Below, piece after piece: positions 44,771 to 58,480 of a stretch of DNA of 64,000 nt. The position numbers were made by a program, and so were the translations under genes. The notes under the pieces are model-generated. The model did no database searches. It was given only the letters and a program-made list of their open reading frames with translations, and was not told the origin of the DNA. Numbering within the stretch: position 1 is the stretch's first letter; every line of letters begins with the position of its first letter. The stretch is from the NCBI GenBank assembly GCA_037957365.1, contig JARHVA010003186.1:380501-444500 (forward strand). The letters run 5' to 3'. This DNA is from Torreya grandis. Taxonomy: Eukaryota > Streptophyta > Pinopsida > Cupressales > Taxaceae.

Positions 44771-47150
44771 AGGGTAGTAGTTTCCTTTCCAATTATTGTG
44801 CTTGTTTAAATTCTCACTCACATAATTAGTTAGATAAAGATTTGATATTTATATAAAATAATATAAATTTATCATCACCATGCATATTTCACTTAGACTT
44901 GTGTATGCATTTTGGTTTTCTTAATTAGTTTTTAGCCTGGTCTAGAAGGAAGTTTTTAAAGATAAAAAAAATTAAAGGAAAAAGAGGAATGTAAATATTA
45001 ATACCACAACCCCACTAGGTATTACCAGAATATTGCAATAATTTTTTCTTTAAAAAATTAAATACACATATTCAACATATAGATTTCACCATGAGAAATC
45101 CTAACTAGTGATCTCTAACTAACTACATTAATTTATTTAACCATCAAGGTTATAGCTAATCCACTTAGCTGAGGATCACCATGTGTAGATATAAAAATCA
45201 ATAACAAACTGAATAACCATAATTATTGCATTTCAACATAAATGATATAGTAAAAGTTTAGCCATAATTGATATAATATTACAACCTCTATTGTAGGAAG
45301 TGCAATGCATAAATTATAGTTTTTAATAATACATAAAAATATCTCAAATAGTAAAACATGATATAAAGCTCCTCTGAGTAGAGTCTCCATGACTCAAGTA
45401 TCAATAAGTAAACTCAAATGTACTCTCAAGTATAGAACTCTAGCTAGGAGAGAGAGCATCATCTGAGCACTTTTCCACACCAACCATGGACCATAGATTC
45501 CCCACACTATATCCCAAATAATGGCATGGACCTCCTTTCATGTATGGGTTGATAATGATAGTGCAGGAATCTGGAGTAACAAACCAAAACCCATGTTTCA
45601 AAGATATCTAATAAATAATGTGTACCATAAAGAAATCTATTCTAATATAATATCACATAAATATGAAAACTATATCAGCATATTAAATGACATTGTTTAT
45701 CAAACATTACTTTAACCAGAAAATTTAATAATAAATGATCTCTAGGATCAGTCAAATTCATACACACCACTTGATTAGATTAGCCCCTATCTTGCATTGA
45801 TGGTGCTAATTAATCTAGTGGAATCCATCCACTACTTAATTAGGGTCATGAATGTGAGATTCGGTAAAATAAATAATAATATTAAAAACTAAAAGATTAT
45901 TTCTTAATAATTAATTTTAGCTAAACAAAAATGCACTAATTTTATAAAAATCACAAATATTAATTTAATCCATCAAAGGAAGTGAATGAAATCCAAACAT
46001 ATAGTTTATTATAAATAATAAACAAAATACAAAAATAGTCCTCAATATAACACACCATCCATGTAATGAATATCTAGACTGCTAGTTGATTTATCGATTA
46101 AGTAACTTATAATATTATTTCTCCATGAAATAATATTATAAACTTGGTTAATAAATTATTCATATTCCACATATAATAATAGCCAGTCCATATATACAAA
46201 TATATTCTATATTTAATTTGTTCAACATTATGAATGTTCTATAGTTAAACATTCTAATGCTTTTATATTAACCAGATATAGACAAGCATCAATTATTCAT
46301 TATTATTATTATAACAATAATTATACATAGTTGTGTGTGTATACACACACACATGCATACATAAAATTTCATTACACATACCTTATTTATACAATAAACT
46401 ACAAAGGTGATGTCCTTTGTCTTTAGTCTTAGAGTGTACTATATATGTGATGTATACAATCTATTTATAAGAAAATGCCCCATAATCCTTTTTTGATAAA
46501 CTAAGAAATTCATATGACATGATAATTAATACATGGTGTTTTACAAAGCAACTTAGTTATCCCATTAATTATAAAAACTATTAATTATTTACATCCAATC
46601 AATCATTCCAAGTTTCCATTTAAAATATAAGTCAAAAGATCATTAATTGTATGAAGACATTTTTACATTACTTAGCTACATTTCAATAAAACAAACATCA
46701 ACACACAGTCGATTACCCAACTCAAGTATCATTTATATCCTAGTTAAGACTTAGCTAAACATAAAACAAGATAATTATACCTTTAAACTTGTTTACCCAT
46801 TTTTCCCCTCCCCCCAATAAACTATGCAATTCACACACAAATTGCCTAAATTTTCATCAATACATAGCCAATGCAAATTTCAAAATCATAATAAAAACTA
46901 ACATTGTCTTACATCTATTTAAAATTTATTGGCTTAATTACTTTCCTCAATTAAAATTCTAACCCTATATTCATATTACTTATCTACCTGTATTCGGGTT
47001 ACACAAGTGACTGCCCATAAAATATCCCAATTTCATTTTATAATCCATTATGAATATTACAAGGTTTCACAATCTAGTTTAAGGATTATAAAATAATGTA
47101 TGCTCAATTTAAACATCATCTTCATTTTTAAAATGTATAACACAAGTCAT
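44771..47150. other. gene-free region
   Basis: AT-rich with no supported gene. An alternating TG/CA palindrome lies at 46331-46354. The ORF at 45521-45715 has no motif. Confidence 0.4.
46331..46354. repeat. (TG)n-TA-(CA)n palindrome
   Basis: TGTGTGTGTATACACACACA is self-complementary and alternates purine and pyrimidine throughout. Confidence 0.9.
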
Positions 47151-47157
47151 TTATAAA

Positions 47158-47371
<214 letters not shown>

Positions 47372-47954
47372 GTAATCGAGTATATTATCATTTATGTATA
47401 TATATCTAAAACCCTAAAAACTCATATTTTAAATCTAAAAGTCCATTTTGATTTAATAGTTGAATGCATATACAGGTTAACTTATTTCATTCTATATTTT
47501 CATAAACCTAAATGCATATATAATAATTTGGTTTGAATTTATTATTACGATCCATATTATTTATATACCCATTAGGATAATTTTAATGTAATGAAAAGAG
47601 GTTTCCAAGTGTCTAGAGATGTGTAGGATAGAGTTTTCAAAAAATAACAATAGCCATGGCCATCTCTACCCCATCTCCCAAGTTATCATGGTTGAATGTG
47701 GGGTTTTATGGAGGCCAAGCCTTCTATAAGGCTCCACAAAAAATCCAGTTTTCTAAAGAAATAACCATAGAAAACTAGTAACCATACATTCAAATAAAAA
47801 CCCACTCACCATTTCATTAAGAAATTAGATTATAAGACCAACCTAGTGAATGTATGAATGTCTAAGATACCTGAATGAAATTCCTTCTTTACAATTATTC
47901 ACCTCCTCTTCACTTTCTACCTTCTCCACTGACAATGTCATGATCTAATCTTTG
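47372..47954. other. gene-free stretch left of gypsy-2
   Basis: No coding or repeat signal. The last five bases, CTTTG (47950-47954), would be the left target-site duplication of gypsy-2; the right partner is outside the window. Confidence 0.4.
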
Positions 47955-48761
47955 TGTTGATTCCTAAAAGTGTATTATAGGTGGTTTTGAGTGTTTAGGA
48001 AACACTACTCATTTCTAGAATCAAATAATCCAATGCATGAGTTGCATGATATCTGTGATGGAATAATGATAGAACAAGTGAATTGTTTCAAAAAAATTAT
48101 AATGTCTAGTTTTGAGGAGCAACCATGGCCTAATATCTAACTTTATAAAAAATAAATTAATCGTGACTAAGTGAAGTGAATTATGCTCAAATAACTATGT
48201 CTAAGATCTAAGCTAATCTAAAGTGAATTGATCAAAAAATAAGCAAAAGGAAGGGTAGGGAAAAGAAGAGATATGTTGATTTTGTTGATATCCATTTTAT
48301 ACATAATGAAAACATTCAAATTTCATCTAAACATGCACTTAAAACCAATGTATGACGTGAAATAGCTGAATCTCAAATCCTATCACACATTAGGCAAAAA
48401 TCTAAGGAATGTGGAAATAATGCAAATAAGAACTAGATTCACTTTAAAGATTTACCCTTGTAAGAAAATAGCATAACCACATCTACAAGAAGAGAAAAGA
48501 AAATGAAATGAACCTAAAAACCTTCAATCAATCTAAAATTATCACAAATTGATAGCTCTACATTTAAAAGGTGCACCTCAAGAATTCATAAGAACCATTC
48601 AAATCTAAAAATTAGACTAGACAAGTGAGAGAGCAGCCATAATATCAATCACACAAATAAATGAGATAATATTTTCAAAATTCTCTACTTTCATTAATTT
48701 CTCTAAAATTAGAATAAATTTTTCTTGCTCAAAACTCCCTCTCATTTTATAATTGACAATG

Positions 48762-48773
48762 CCCCTTATATAG
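48762..48773 (-). promoter_or_regulatory. TATA box of gypsy-2 LTR
   Basis: The minus strand reads CTATATAAGGGG, about 810 bp before the LTR end and just after the embedded ORF. The corresponding place in the other LTR (about 62147-62159) reads CTATATAATTGG. Confidence 0.65.
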
Positions 48774-48989
48774 AAAACTAAAGAGGTATGTTGGTTAGTC
48801 ATGCCAAATTATAATTGCACAAGTGTCTTAGATAGTTGTCCTTTTTGAAATGTTCTATAACTATGACCTCTCCTAATGTACTAACCTATAGGCAATGTGC
48901 TTTACAAGTTGCACATGCCTTTTACAAAAGAATATTCTTTTTTCAAAAATGTACATGTTTCTATACAAAAAAAAATCCTAAGTTATCTA

Positions 48990-51900
48990 ACTTGAATTTG
49001 GGGATCTCCTATGGTTGTAGCCTTTTATTTGTCATGAAATATCTTCATTTCTCTATCATGTTGTCCATCAATCAACTTGATTTTGATGATAGGTTCTATG
49101 AATTGCTCATCTTCTTGATATGCCAAGTCTCTAAAATCATTAGCATATATGTTTAGTTATTCTTTGATGCTCCTATCTTCACCAATATTTTCCTCTACAT
49201 TTAGGATCATGTCTAAGATCCTACTATTTTCATCCCATGTCCTTCCTTGGCTCTTATTTCTTACCTCTTTCATAACTTGAGTGACCCTAAGCTTGAATTC
49301 TTCATCAGTGATTATACCAATGGGGATAAGTGTAGTTGGGTATGTGATCATGATCCCCAATATATTACTCATTTTGATCTCTAATTCTATACCATCCTAA
49401 TCTTGTTCCATTTTTCCAAACTCTTGATCTTATATGTTAATACAACCATATACATGTTCAAGTGGGCTAAGTTAATTATCTTGAAATTGAGAATTTGGTA
49501 TTCTATCAAAATAATGACCAAGTCTTTCACCTTGTCATATGAGTTATGCGATCAAGTTACTTGGTTCTTAGCTAAAGTATCTTTTTTAATCACTACATCA
49601 TGTTTGGACATCATTTATTTCAGGTATTTGAAAATATCATACAAATTATCTTCAAACATATTGATCATAGCTTTTGGAACATACAAGATAGCTTGCTCTT
49701 CCAAGTTCTTCTTTTTTTGTTGCCAACCCTTGATTGTAGCTTGAAATTATTCTGAATAAGCTTGGGCTAACTCTAATGGATCCTCTTCAAATATAGGATC
49801 TTCTCTAGGCCTATGTGCTTCTTTTTGTGTCAAACTAGTCAATGGTTATAACTTTTGGTATGTGATCTCCTCGCCAACTACCTTGATCTTCTTCTTAGTC
49901 ACCCTTAGTAATCTAGTAGTCTTTGGGTCAAATTTGACTGCAACTTTTGATTGAGTCACCTATGGGGTTGGGACCTCTATTTTTTTTTGACTTGATTGAC
50001 TTGGAATAGCCAATATTCTTTCTAATTATTTTTGTAAAGCCACAATCCATGGTTTAAGATCTGTGTGCACTAAAATATTAATGGCTTTCATCATAGCCCA
50101 AATATGGTGCATAGTGGGCACTTTCTATAATATAGGCTCATACAAGAACCATTCTAGGATTGATGGGCCATATAATATATTTTATTCACTAAATAATTTG
50201 ACTTCACTTAATGGAGTAGTGAAAATCACTTTGGATATTTTTGTTATAAGAACAATGGCCAACTCAATTTTTGCTTTCCTCTTGGGGATGTCAATAATTA
50301 CTAGTCCAAAGATTTCCCTTTGTCATCCTTAGTGTCCTCAACACTTGTCTTTTATTCTTCATTTTAATCTATTTATTTCATATACAACATATTTAAAACA
50401 TCCTCAATAGACTCTTGAAGGTCTATGGCTATCATATGGATCTCTTCTAGATATGCTTCCTGTTTTGTTGCTTTGGAAGGTTCAAGAGTTGATGAAGTAG
50501 AAGAAATATCACTTGAATTTGGCCTCTCCTCTTAAGGATTTTGTGTTTCTACCTGTGCATTAATTGGTGGTGGTCTATATGGTTCACCAATAATCAAATG
50601 GTATACTATCTTGGGCCAAATTACCATCTATCATCAACCTTTGGATTTATTTCTAGCCTGGACTCAGGCCTTATTTTATGTCCTTTCAATCTCCTTGTGA
50701 CCTTGAAATAAGATGATTCCTTGGTATAAATTATATTAAGGGCACCAAATTCATGTTCATATTATAAATTTAGCATCCCCTTGAGTCTTAAATGCTCCTT
50801 CAACTTCCCACTGGGGTCCCAATATTTGAGTTCATCAATTTTTAGGTTAAAGGATGATCTATGTTTTGATGCCACTTCAATATTATCCAGCTACTTAAAC
50901 ATGGTCTTTCCAATTATTATGGGGAGTTTGTGAAGGAGTCTTTTTCTCTTGGTCTTGTATAGACCATATACACCATGAAATAAATGGTATGTCACCTATT
51001 ACTCTACTAGCTTGTCAAGGACATGAATAGGTAGCCTAAGATAACTTTGTGTTCCCTCAACCCTTATAATAGTGAATTCTAGATATAGCCTCATATCACC
51101 CATAGTTTCAATAGATTTTCTGACCAATGTGTTAATTCTTGACATTATAATGCTGATTATGGATTCACTTAGGGTAGGGTAGATGTAGTCACATATAAAT
51201 TGAATGTGATCTCTATATTTATAGATGTGAAGCTTGGATTAATATTGGGATATTGTTTGTGTCCCATTTTTTGAAAATTCCCTCTATTTTGGGATTTTTG
51301 TAGTAGTATAAAGAGAATCTAAGAGATATGACATCATGAAAAATTGGGTTTTATCTTTGTGTCTAATTACAAAGATTTGCCTATTCAATGAAATTCTTAT
51401 TATTTCACCTAGAGGGGGGATAGTTTCCTTTTCAACCATGAAGTACACTATGGGCACTCGAACTAGATTAACATAATTTTTGATTGCATCCCCACATAAT
51501 ATATTCAACATAGTCATTATCATTCTAATCCTAGGTCTAAATTGGCTAATAAGAATGTTTTTATAAAAGTTTAAAAAGACTTGGTTTCCAAAATCTAGCC
51601 ACATGGTAAGGGTATCCATCAAATTGTTCTCTTTCGCCCAAAAATTGATTGATGTTAGGTCAATTTGGGGTTTGGGAAATTTTTAATATTACTCAAATGT
51701 TATGGAAAAAATATAAGCCAATTTACTATGATTAAGTTCATTAACTATCATGCCCTTATCTATCTTGGTTTCTTTGAAAATGGGAGAAAGAATGTCAGTA
51801 CATGGAGTACCTTAGGCTCTACTACTGTATAATGAAGGCTAGTCATTTTAATTTCAATCATATCATCATATAGTCTCTTGGTTGAGAGAATCTTCTCCTC

Positions 51901-52175
51901 TTCCTAGGTGATGGTTAGTTGATTCTTTAATTTCCAAAATAGTTTTGACCAGTTACTGTCTCATGTGTTCAAGGCAGAAGCATCAAACTTAGTGTCTAAG
52001 AAAATGTGACCTTTATAATCTGTTTTTAAGTATAGTTTGACATCTTCCCTTAAAACACTCTTTTGATCCACCATTATTTTTAATTCTATCAAATATATCA
52101 CTAGTGGACTACAATTCAATTCTATATTGAATTATTTCAATGCATATGATGATTCAATTCTCCTTGGCTCAGTTA
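48990..52175 (-). pseudogene. U3-embedded long ORF in gypsy-2 3' LTR, function unknown
   Basis: About 1,000 codons of protein-like minus-strand sequence with scattered stops. N-terminal to C-terminal: VIVTEPRRIESSYALK, LVIYLIELKIMVDQKSVLRE, NWSKLFWKLKNQ (near 51930), YTVVEPKVLH, an open stretch 51622-51284 with LISQFRPRIRMIMTMLNILC, VPIVYFMVEKETIPPLGEII and DKTQFFMMSYLLDSLYTTT, a Lys/Pro-rich middle, a helical part (NLEEQAILYVPKAMINMFED near 49690; YDKVKDLVIILIEYQI near 49530), then PTTLIPIGIITDEEFKLRV (49372-49280) and FRDLAYQEDEQFIEPIIKIK (about 49130-49070). Several blocks match 25830-28868 and 62350-64000. There is no gag, RT, integrase or other domain I can name. Different stops in each copy argue that a coding ancestor was present in the LTR. 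Confidence 0.7.
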
Positions 52176-53927
52176 CAATGACAACAGGGATAAACTAAGG
52201 ATTTTGTATACTTAGGGATTTCTCAAAGGTTTTAATAGAGATTTAATCGAGGTAATTAAGTTTGAAATGATGAGCTTATGTGCCTTTGATTTTGCTCAAA
52301 TCATGTATTTATACTTTTCATGTCTATAGTCCAAAAAATATTTTGAACTAACTTATCTTGCTTATGTGGCTCCATCATGTCAAATTATTCATTAATTTCA
52401 AAATGTAGCTATTTGTCCTTTTGGGACATGTGTCAGCACCTTGTGCACTCTTGGATATTAAACATGCTTCATTGATATTTTTCTAATTCCTTTAAATTTG
52501 ACTTATTACAGACTATTGATCTTTGGTATGGGCATCTAAGATCATACCACTTGGCATCTCTACAAGCCTCCTATGCTTCTTGAAAACACATGCCACTATT
52601 TAATGCCTTTACACCATGTGGTAGTCTCTCATTGGGTCTGGACCCCTTTAAAAAGTCCACTCTTTACTTACCATTAATCATGATTTGAGAGGCTAAACAC
52701 CATTGGTCAATTTTTATTTGGTTCACTATAATTATGACTTGTGTCATTATTGCATTCATTTTGGGCTCTTTGAAAAGTTTACTTCATTTTACACCATTGG
52801 ATCTTCTTTACATATATCATTGCATGCCATTGATTTTGAGATATGAATTCAAACATGATTGGCTACTCTACTTCCTTTGTAGGATGCTTAACCTGTTTAC
52901 TTTGCTATGCACTGTTAGATCTACTTTGCATGGATCAATGTGCACCATTGATTATGATCTACTTACTATTAACCCTTCTTCATGCACACTATTAGATATT
53001 CATTTTACACTTCAATGTACTCCATCAATCTCAACCCACTTGACTTTGGTCCATCCACTATGGTTATGACACTTGTCACTACTATGTTCTATATTTGAGC
53101 TTTGATAATTTGACCTAGGTGGATGCCTACACACCATATATCTTCCCTTCAAGCTCTGAGATCCTAACACTTGGCATCCTCACATTGATCCTATGTGCTA
53201 TGGAAATAAACAAGTTAGGGCTCAGGGAATATAAATAAATGAGGACAAAGTTTTAGACCAAGGTTTTAATTATATTAATAAATACAATCAAAGCTTAGGA
53301 TAAAATTTATACTAAGTATAAAATATCAAAAAGTGCTCCCTCGCTTAATTAGTTCATGTGAACAATGAAATAGAATAGGTATTTTTGGGAAATATAGATA
53401 ACTTAGCATAAAATTTTAGCCTAAGGTTTTGGTCATATTTATAAATATGATCAAAACCTTAGTATAAAATCTAAACTAAGTTTAAAACAATATAAAGTGT
53501 TCCTTAAATTTGAATAAAATGAACCCATATAATTTTTGAATCTATTTCAAAAGGACCTAGGTTAAAACACATTATATTAGGGTTTTTTCATGATTTAAAG
53601 ATATATTAAATTAGATAAATAAAGATAAAATATTAATAAAAGGGGTCAAATTATCATTAAAGCACAAAACCTTAGACATTATACATCCAATGGGACTCCA
53701 TTAAACCTAAAATATGAAAACACAAACAACAACCATTAGCAACATTAGACAGAATAAAACAAGGATCACATGTAAACATTTCAAACAAACCATTGGTGTG
53801 GATGATATTTAAATAAAGATAATGTGCTAACAAGCTAAGGAAAATATTCAATTCAGAACACAAATTTGTAAAATTTAAAACAAGGGTCCCTAATATTTTC
53901 AAAAATAGGGGTATGTTGACCTCAACA

Positions 53928-55117
53928 AATGGAAACTTCTAGGGGAAACGTTTCCAAATATTAAAACTTAGATACTCTAGTTTTAACTAATAACTAGACT
54001 ACTCATTCCATATCATTAAGTGACATTATTAAGATCAATTCATGATTAAAACAAGTTTCACATAAGCATAATGAGGCTTAAACATTAAAACTTAGTCATG
54101 TTGTGTGTGTGTTATGATTCCTTAACTAATTACCATGGGATTTTGAGAATTACTTCTAGATTTCATGACCTTGATCATTAACATTAACTTATAGCATATT
54201 TAGATATTAATTAAGAATCATGATTTATTAATAGGTAAGGCTTGGGAATTTCTCTACTTCCATCTAGGTATCCATAGCTCTGATAGAGATACCTTTGGCT
54301 CCATCATAGGCCTTGTTCCACTTCCATCTAGGTCTCCATAACCCTGGTAGAGGTAACCCAAATCACATTTGCTTAGAAAGCTTCTAGATTTTCAATAAAT
54401 CTCTTATTTTTTATATTTTTCAAATATATTTTACTTTGCAACAAATATTGGGAACCAAAATTAGCTAGGTATTGGGATTTTGTCAAATGTTTGATCTTTA
54501 GACAATCATCCTTGGTCATAAACTTCCTCCTAGGAAATGATGTTCTTTAAGTGGTAACATGACTGTGTCCCAATAATTTAAACTTTCACTCAACATGTGA
54601 AATTCTTATTAAAACAAAATTTAAATCAAAATAAGGCTTAATATTTTAAGAAACAATTGATCTAGATACCAATCCTTCCCAATTTCTACAAATCATAGCA
54701 TTAAGCTCACATTTATAGAATCCATGATCAACCATTGATTAAGATTCATACCTACATTCTTGATTTGATGACCTTTAAGCAATTCCATGCATTAGAGCTT
54801 GAGTACTATCTTGAAAAATATTTATTGAAATTAGGGACAAAATAAAGAAAAAAGGGAACACAAAACAAACAAATAATCAAATAAATAGGCAAACAAATAT
54901 ATACAAACACTATGTACAAATAAGGAACAATAAAGAAACCTTATCTAATCCTACCTAAACTAACCCTAACTAGTCTTATAGGTTACTTCATGTGGACTTG
55001 GGGTGGGGCAAAAGATAAGTAGTGCTTGAGATATTTCCCATTTTTTAGTAAAGTAAACTCTACTCCCTACAAGTCCTTGATCTTTAAAGTGTTGTATCCT
55101 AGTATCTTAGTAATCTA
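53928..55117 (-). other. 3' untranslated region of gypsy-2
   Basis: Non-coding. It contains two related blocks with TCCATCTAGGT.TCCATA (54259-54276 and 54322-54340, plus strand), and the end next to the LTR is conserved with gypsy-3 (17116-18157). Confidence 0.65.
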
Positions 55118-56212
55118 TTAGGGACCAATCCATAAAAGAGTAAATTTTCCATACTTTCCCTTAGGTTCAGATGCTTTGTCCCAAAGAATAACTAGGTCCC
55201 CTTGCCTAAACACCTTAATTTTAGAACATTTGTTAAACCATATTTTCACTATGGTTTGATGTTTACTAAAATTGGCAAAAGATTCCTCTCTTGCATCCTC
55301 CATTTGAATAATGTCAAGTAACCTTGAACTTGCAAATTATTGATCCTCTTCCATGTACTCTTACATGAACTTATAGGTTGGTAGCTTGAGAGTGATAGGA
55401 AATTCAAGTTATTGACCATATACAAGAAGAAATGGTGATGCCTTTAGAGCTTTCTTGACTCTTATTCTATCAACCCAAAGGGTATAATTGAGCAACTTAT
55501 GCCATGTCCTTGGTTTGTCAGCAATAGACTTCCTGATAGATTTCATCAAATTTTTATTTGTTGATTCAGAGACTCCATTACCTTGAGGGTAATGGTTTGA
55601 TGAAAACTTGAGAATAATTTTATTATCATATGCCCACTTAGTCATCTCAATGGATATAAAGGCAAGTGCATTATCACAAACTAGAGATAGTGGTGTTCTA
55701 AATCTAGTACATATGTTCTCTTCTAAGAACTTAATCACATCTTCCATCTTACATTGCTTGTTTTCTACTACCTCTGTCCATATTGTGTAATAATTAGTGG
55801 TAGTGAGCACATACTTATGTCTTTATGAATAATTTGAGTTTATAACCCCCAAAAAATATAATCCCTATTGAGAAAAAGGTTTATCAATCATAATTGCCTT
55901 CAATGATATGACCTCTTTGGATTCTTTAGTATTGAAAATTTGGCACTGATGACATTCTCTCACATGTTTGTGAGCATATTTGAATATTGTAGGCCAATAA
56001 TAAATAACCCTAAGGATATTATGAGTTTTTTTCCTTCTATATGGGTGTCCACTTCTAAGCCTCTCATGGAAAGTATTTAATATCTCAGCTACTTTCTCTT
56101 TAAAAACACATCTCAAGTATATCCTTTCATAATTCTTCTTGAAAAGTACTCGATATTTGATTAGGAAATTTGTTGTCTTGAACCTTAAAGCTCTATTTTT
56201 ATTTCTATTCAT
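55118..56212 (-). pseudogene. integrase of gypsy-2
   Basis: Zinc-finger part at 56212-55865: LNTFHERLRSGHPYRRKKTH, NILRVIYYWPTIFKYAHKHV, RECHQCQI; the two His and two Cys are readable. Core at 55810-55409: MLTTTNYYTIWTEVV, where the first catalytic Asp is Asn, SLVCDNALAFIS with the second Asp, and PQGNGVSESTNKNL with the Glu kept. Then TLWVDRIRVKKALKASPFLL. C-terminal part at 55303-55118: IKVFRQGDLVILWDKASEPK, GKYGKFTLLWIGP. The chain is only broken in a few places, but the Asp-to-Asn change removes catalysis. Confidence 0.9.
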
Positions 56213-56770
56213 CCCTACAAGACAAGTACCATTGATTATTAAATGAACAATTTAATCATACCAATCATTGGGTTGAAAACTTTGATGCACCACCTACATG
56301 ACACTCAATTTGGGGTTGGTGTTATCAATTAATTTAATTAGTCTTTAACACCTTACCAATTTGGTAGTCTATATTTATAGATTATATTCTTTAATTAAGG
56401 ACATATATTTACCTCTTCTTTCCCCTAATTCACATTGGCTAAGCATAAGTTTAATTGCAGGGTCTGGTAATATGGCATGTACTTTATTCCTAGGAATATA
56501 GTGTCTAAATTTATTTACTGGATTAACTAAAGCACATGCTTGCTTGTTAATTAGAGAATAGTTTAAATCAACATTTTTAAAATTAATGCTCATGAATTTA
56601 ATAGGGTGATCACACCCATTAATTTTTTGAATTAGAATAGTTGCAATTATATAGTCAGAAGCAAAAGAATAAAGATAAAAATATTTTGAAAAATCAAGAC
56701 TTATGAGCATTGATGCCTACACTATTTATTCCTTTATGTCTTTGAATTATTTTCTTGTGTCTTCATTCCA
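56213..56770 (-). pseudogene. gypsy RNase H domain of gypsy-2
   Basis: The open stretch 56710-56375 reads MLISLDFSKYFYLYSFASDY, IIATILIQKI, FMSINFKNVDLNYSLINKQA, CALVNPVNKFRHYI and KLMLSQCELGERRGKYMSLI. This is the RNase H that normally follows RT. The first catalytic Asp (in F..DAS in relatives) is replaced in YSFAS, and the Glu of the EKE motif reads as Asn-Lys. It leads into integrase through an Asn-rich linker. Confidence 0.8.
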
Positions 56771-57760
56771 TGTGATCTTGGAATCCTTTTTCAACATGTC
56801 ATTCAATGGTCTCGCAATCTCTGCAAAACTAGAAATAAATTTTCTCACAAAATTGATTTTCCCAAAGAAATATTTTAATTATTTTCTACTATTAGGGGGT
56901 TATATTTTTGATATAGCATCTACTCTATCAGGGTCTATATAAATCCCCTCTTTATTTATAACATGTCCTAATAAATTTCCCTCAGTAACAAAAAAACTAT
57001 TTTTCTTTAGATTGAGAGAAATTCCATACCTCCTACATCACTCAAAAACCTATTGTAAGTGCATGATATGGTCTTCCCTATTTTTAGAGAACACAATCAA
57101 GGCATCCATGTAAATGATAATGAACCTACCTATCAACCCTTGGAAATCATGGTCCATATCCCTTTGAAAAGTTTCACCTACATTTATTAGTCCAAAGGGC
57201 ATCCTTTTGTAGGCAAAAGTGCCCCACTTAGTAGTGAATGAAGTCTTTAACTTGTCTTCATTGTTAATAAGCACTTATTTATAACCAAAAAAACCATCAA
57301 GAAAAGACATCATAGTTGAACCACTAACAATATTAATAACTTGGTCAAGTGAAGGTAAAGGATAATTATCTTTTTTAGAAACTCTATTCAAATTTCTAAA
57401 GTCTACAAACAATATATTTTCCCCATTCTTCTTTCTAACAAGCATTAATTTAGGCACCCAAGTGGAGTGTCTAATGGGAAAGACTATATTTGAATCTAGT
57501 AGATTCTTGACTTTCTTGTCTATCAAAGATTCTAGGATAGGGTTAACAAATTATTAATTTTTCTTAAAAGGCTTGCAAGTTTCCTTTAAAGGAATGGTAG
57601 GGGTGATGACTCTAGATCAAATATATTTAAGTCTTCGTAAGACCATGTTATAACATGTTTATACGTGTTTAACAACTCTTTAGATTTTCTTAACTCTTCA
57701 CTTGTGTAGGTTGTACCAATATTAACTAGCTAGGGTTGACCTTGAGTTCCTAGGTCATGT
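56771..57760 (-). pseudogene. reverse transcriptase of gypsy-2 with upstream linker
   Basis: The linker reads VNIGTTYTSEELRKSKELLN, then YKHVITWSYEDL (57720-57610), typical of these polyproteins. RT: NIVFPIRHSTWVPKLMLVRK, FVDFRNLNRVSKKDNYPLPS, SGSTMMSFLDGFFGYK (57526-57275), then KTSFTTKWGTFAYKRMPFGL, FIIIYMDALIVFSKNREDHI (57274-57050). The catalytic Y.DD reads YMDA: the second Asp is Ala, so the enzyme is dead. GNLLGHVINKEGIYIDPDRV follows to about 56920, then the connection to RNase H. One stop separates the two main stretches. Confidence 0.92.
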
Positions 57761-57989
57761 GCATTGTAATTTTTCTCATTTACATCAGGAACTTTGATAG
57801 TGTCAGGTAATTTATCTGTATCAAACAATATTTCTAAGGCAATCATGGCTTTGGGTATTTTATTTTCACTTAATTACACAATTATTTTATCAATGTTGTC
57901 TCTATTAAGATCATTTTCATTGACCTCATCAATGATGTGGGCTTCAAATACTCTTGACTTGTTCATGAATTATAAAATATATTTATCAT

Positions 57990-58480
57990 CATTGAATACT
58001 TACAAATTATTTATATTATCATGGATTGAGGGACATGTAACCAACTCAACACTAAGGTTTCCTAGCTTGGAGTCTTGATTAGGCATAAGATTAATTGCAG
58101 TTGAGGCCATCTCATCAGCAAGCTTATTTTCTTCCCTAGGAATTGAGATAATATTAAAGGCATCAAAGTAATCCATCAAGTCCCAAACTCTAAACTTATA
58201 TTTCTTAAGATATGAAAATTTACACTGGTACTTACTTCTAACTTGATTAACTACTAGCTCAAAGTCACCATACACTAGCAGTTATTTGACCTTATGCTTG
58301 ATAGAAAATTGCAATCCTAAAACTAAAGCCTCATACTCTGATAAATTATTAGTGCATGAAAACTAAAGTCTATAAGAAGTACTAAATTATTTTCCAATGG
58401 GATTAATCAAAACAATTTCTACTCTTAATCTAGACTTACATCTAGCACCATCAAAATATAATTTACATATTTTAAACATA
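57990..58480 (-). pseudogene. extra RNase H domain upstream of RT (gypsy-2)
   Basis: The minus strand reads CKLYFDGARCKSRL (first Asp in YFDG), FSCTNNLSEYEALVLGLQ (Glu in EYEAL), LLVYGDFELVVNQVRSKYQC (Asp in GD) and SIPREENKLADEMASTA (last Asp in ADEMA). All four acidic positions of the RNase H active site are kept, although stops occur before 58275. It lies between protease and RT, as in gypsy-1. The part from 58275 to 58000 is open. Confidence 0.85.

Larger units (their letters stand above)
47955..53927 (-). mobile_element. 3' LTR of gypsy-2, ~6 kb, with U3-embedded ORF
   Basis: On the minus strand it starts TGTTGAGGTCAACATACC (53927) and ends ...AGGAATCAACA (47955). The left 2.7 kb matches 61303-64000, and the whole length matches the solo LTR at 24641-35940. 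Layout in transcription direction: about 1.7 kb of non-coding U3, a long degraded ORF (52175-48990), a TATA box (48773-48762), then about 800 bp of R and U5. It directly borders gypsy-2 internal sequence, and the junction CCATT|TGTTGA is shared with gypsy-3 at 18153-18163. No polypurine tract is obvious at the junction. Confidence 0.85.

Noticed and set aside
49403..49744. 113-codon plus-strand ORF, Phe/Ile/Tyr-rich, membrane-like
   Set aside because: Antisense to the U3-embedded ORF, whose minus-strand frame is conserved between LTR copies.
52734..53069. 111-codon plus-strand ORF
   Set aside because: It lies antisense in the non-coding 5' part of the gypsy-2 LTR U3, has no recognisable motif, and I could not confirm an open counterpart in the solo copy.
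47955..53927. Stand-alone DNA transposon with TGTTGA terminal inverted repeats
   Set aside because: The second copy borders the other end of gypsy-2, the junction is shared with gypsy-3, and the unit has an LTR-like promoter and R/U5 order. A giant LTR explains all of this.
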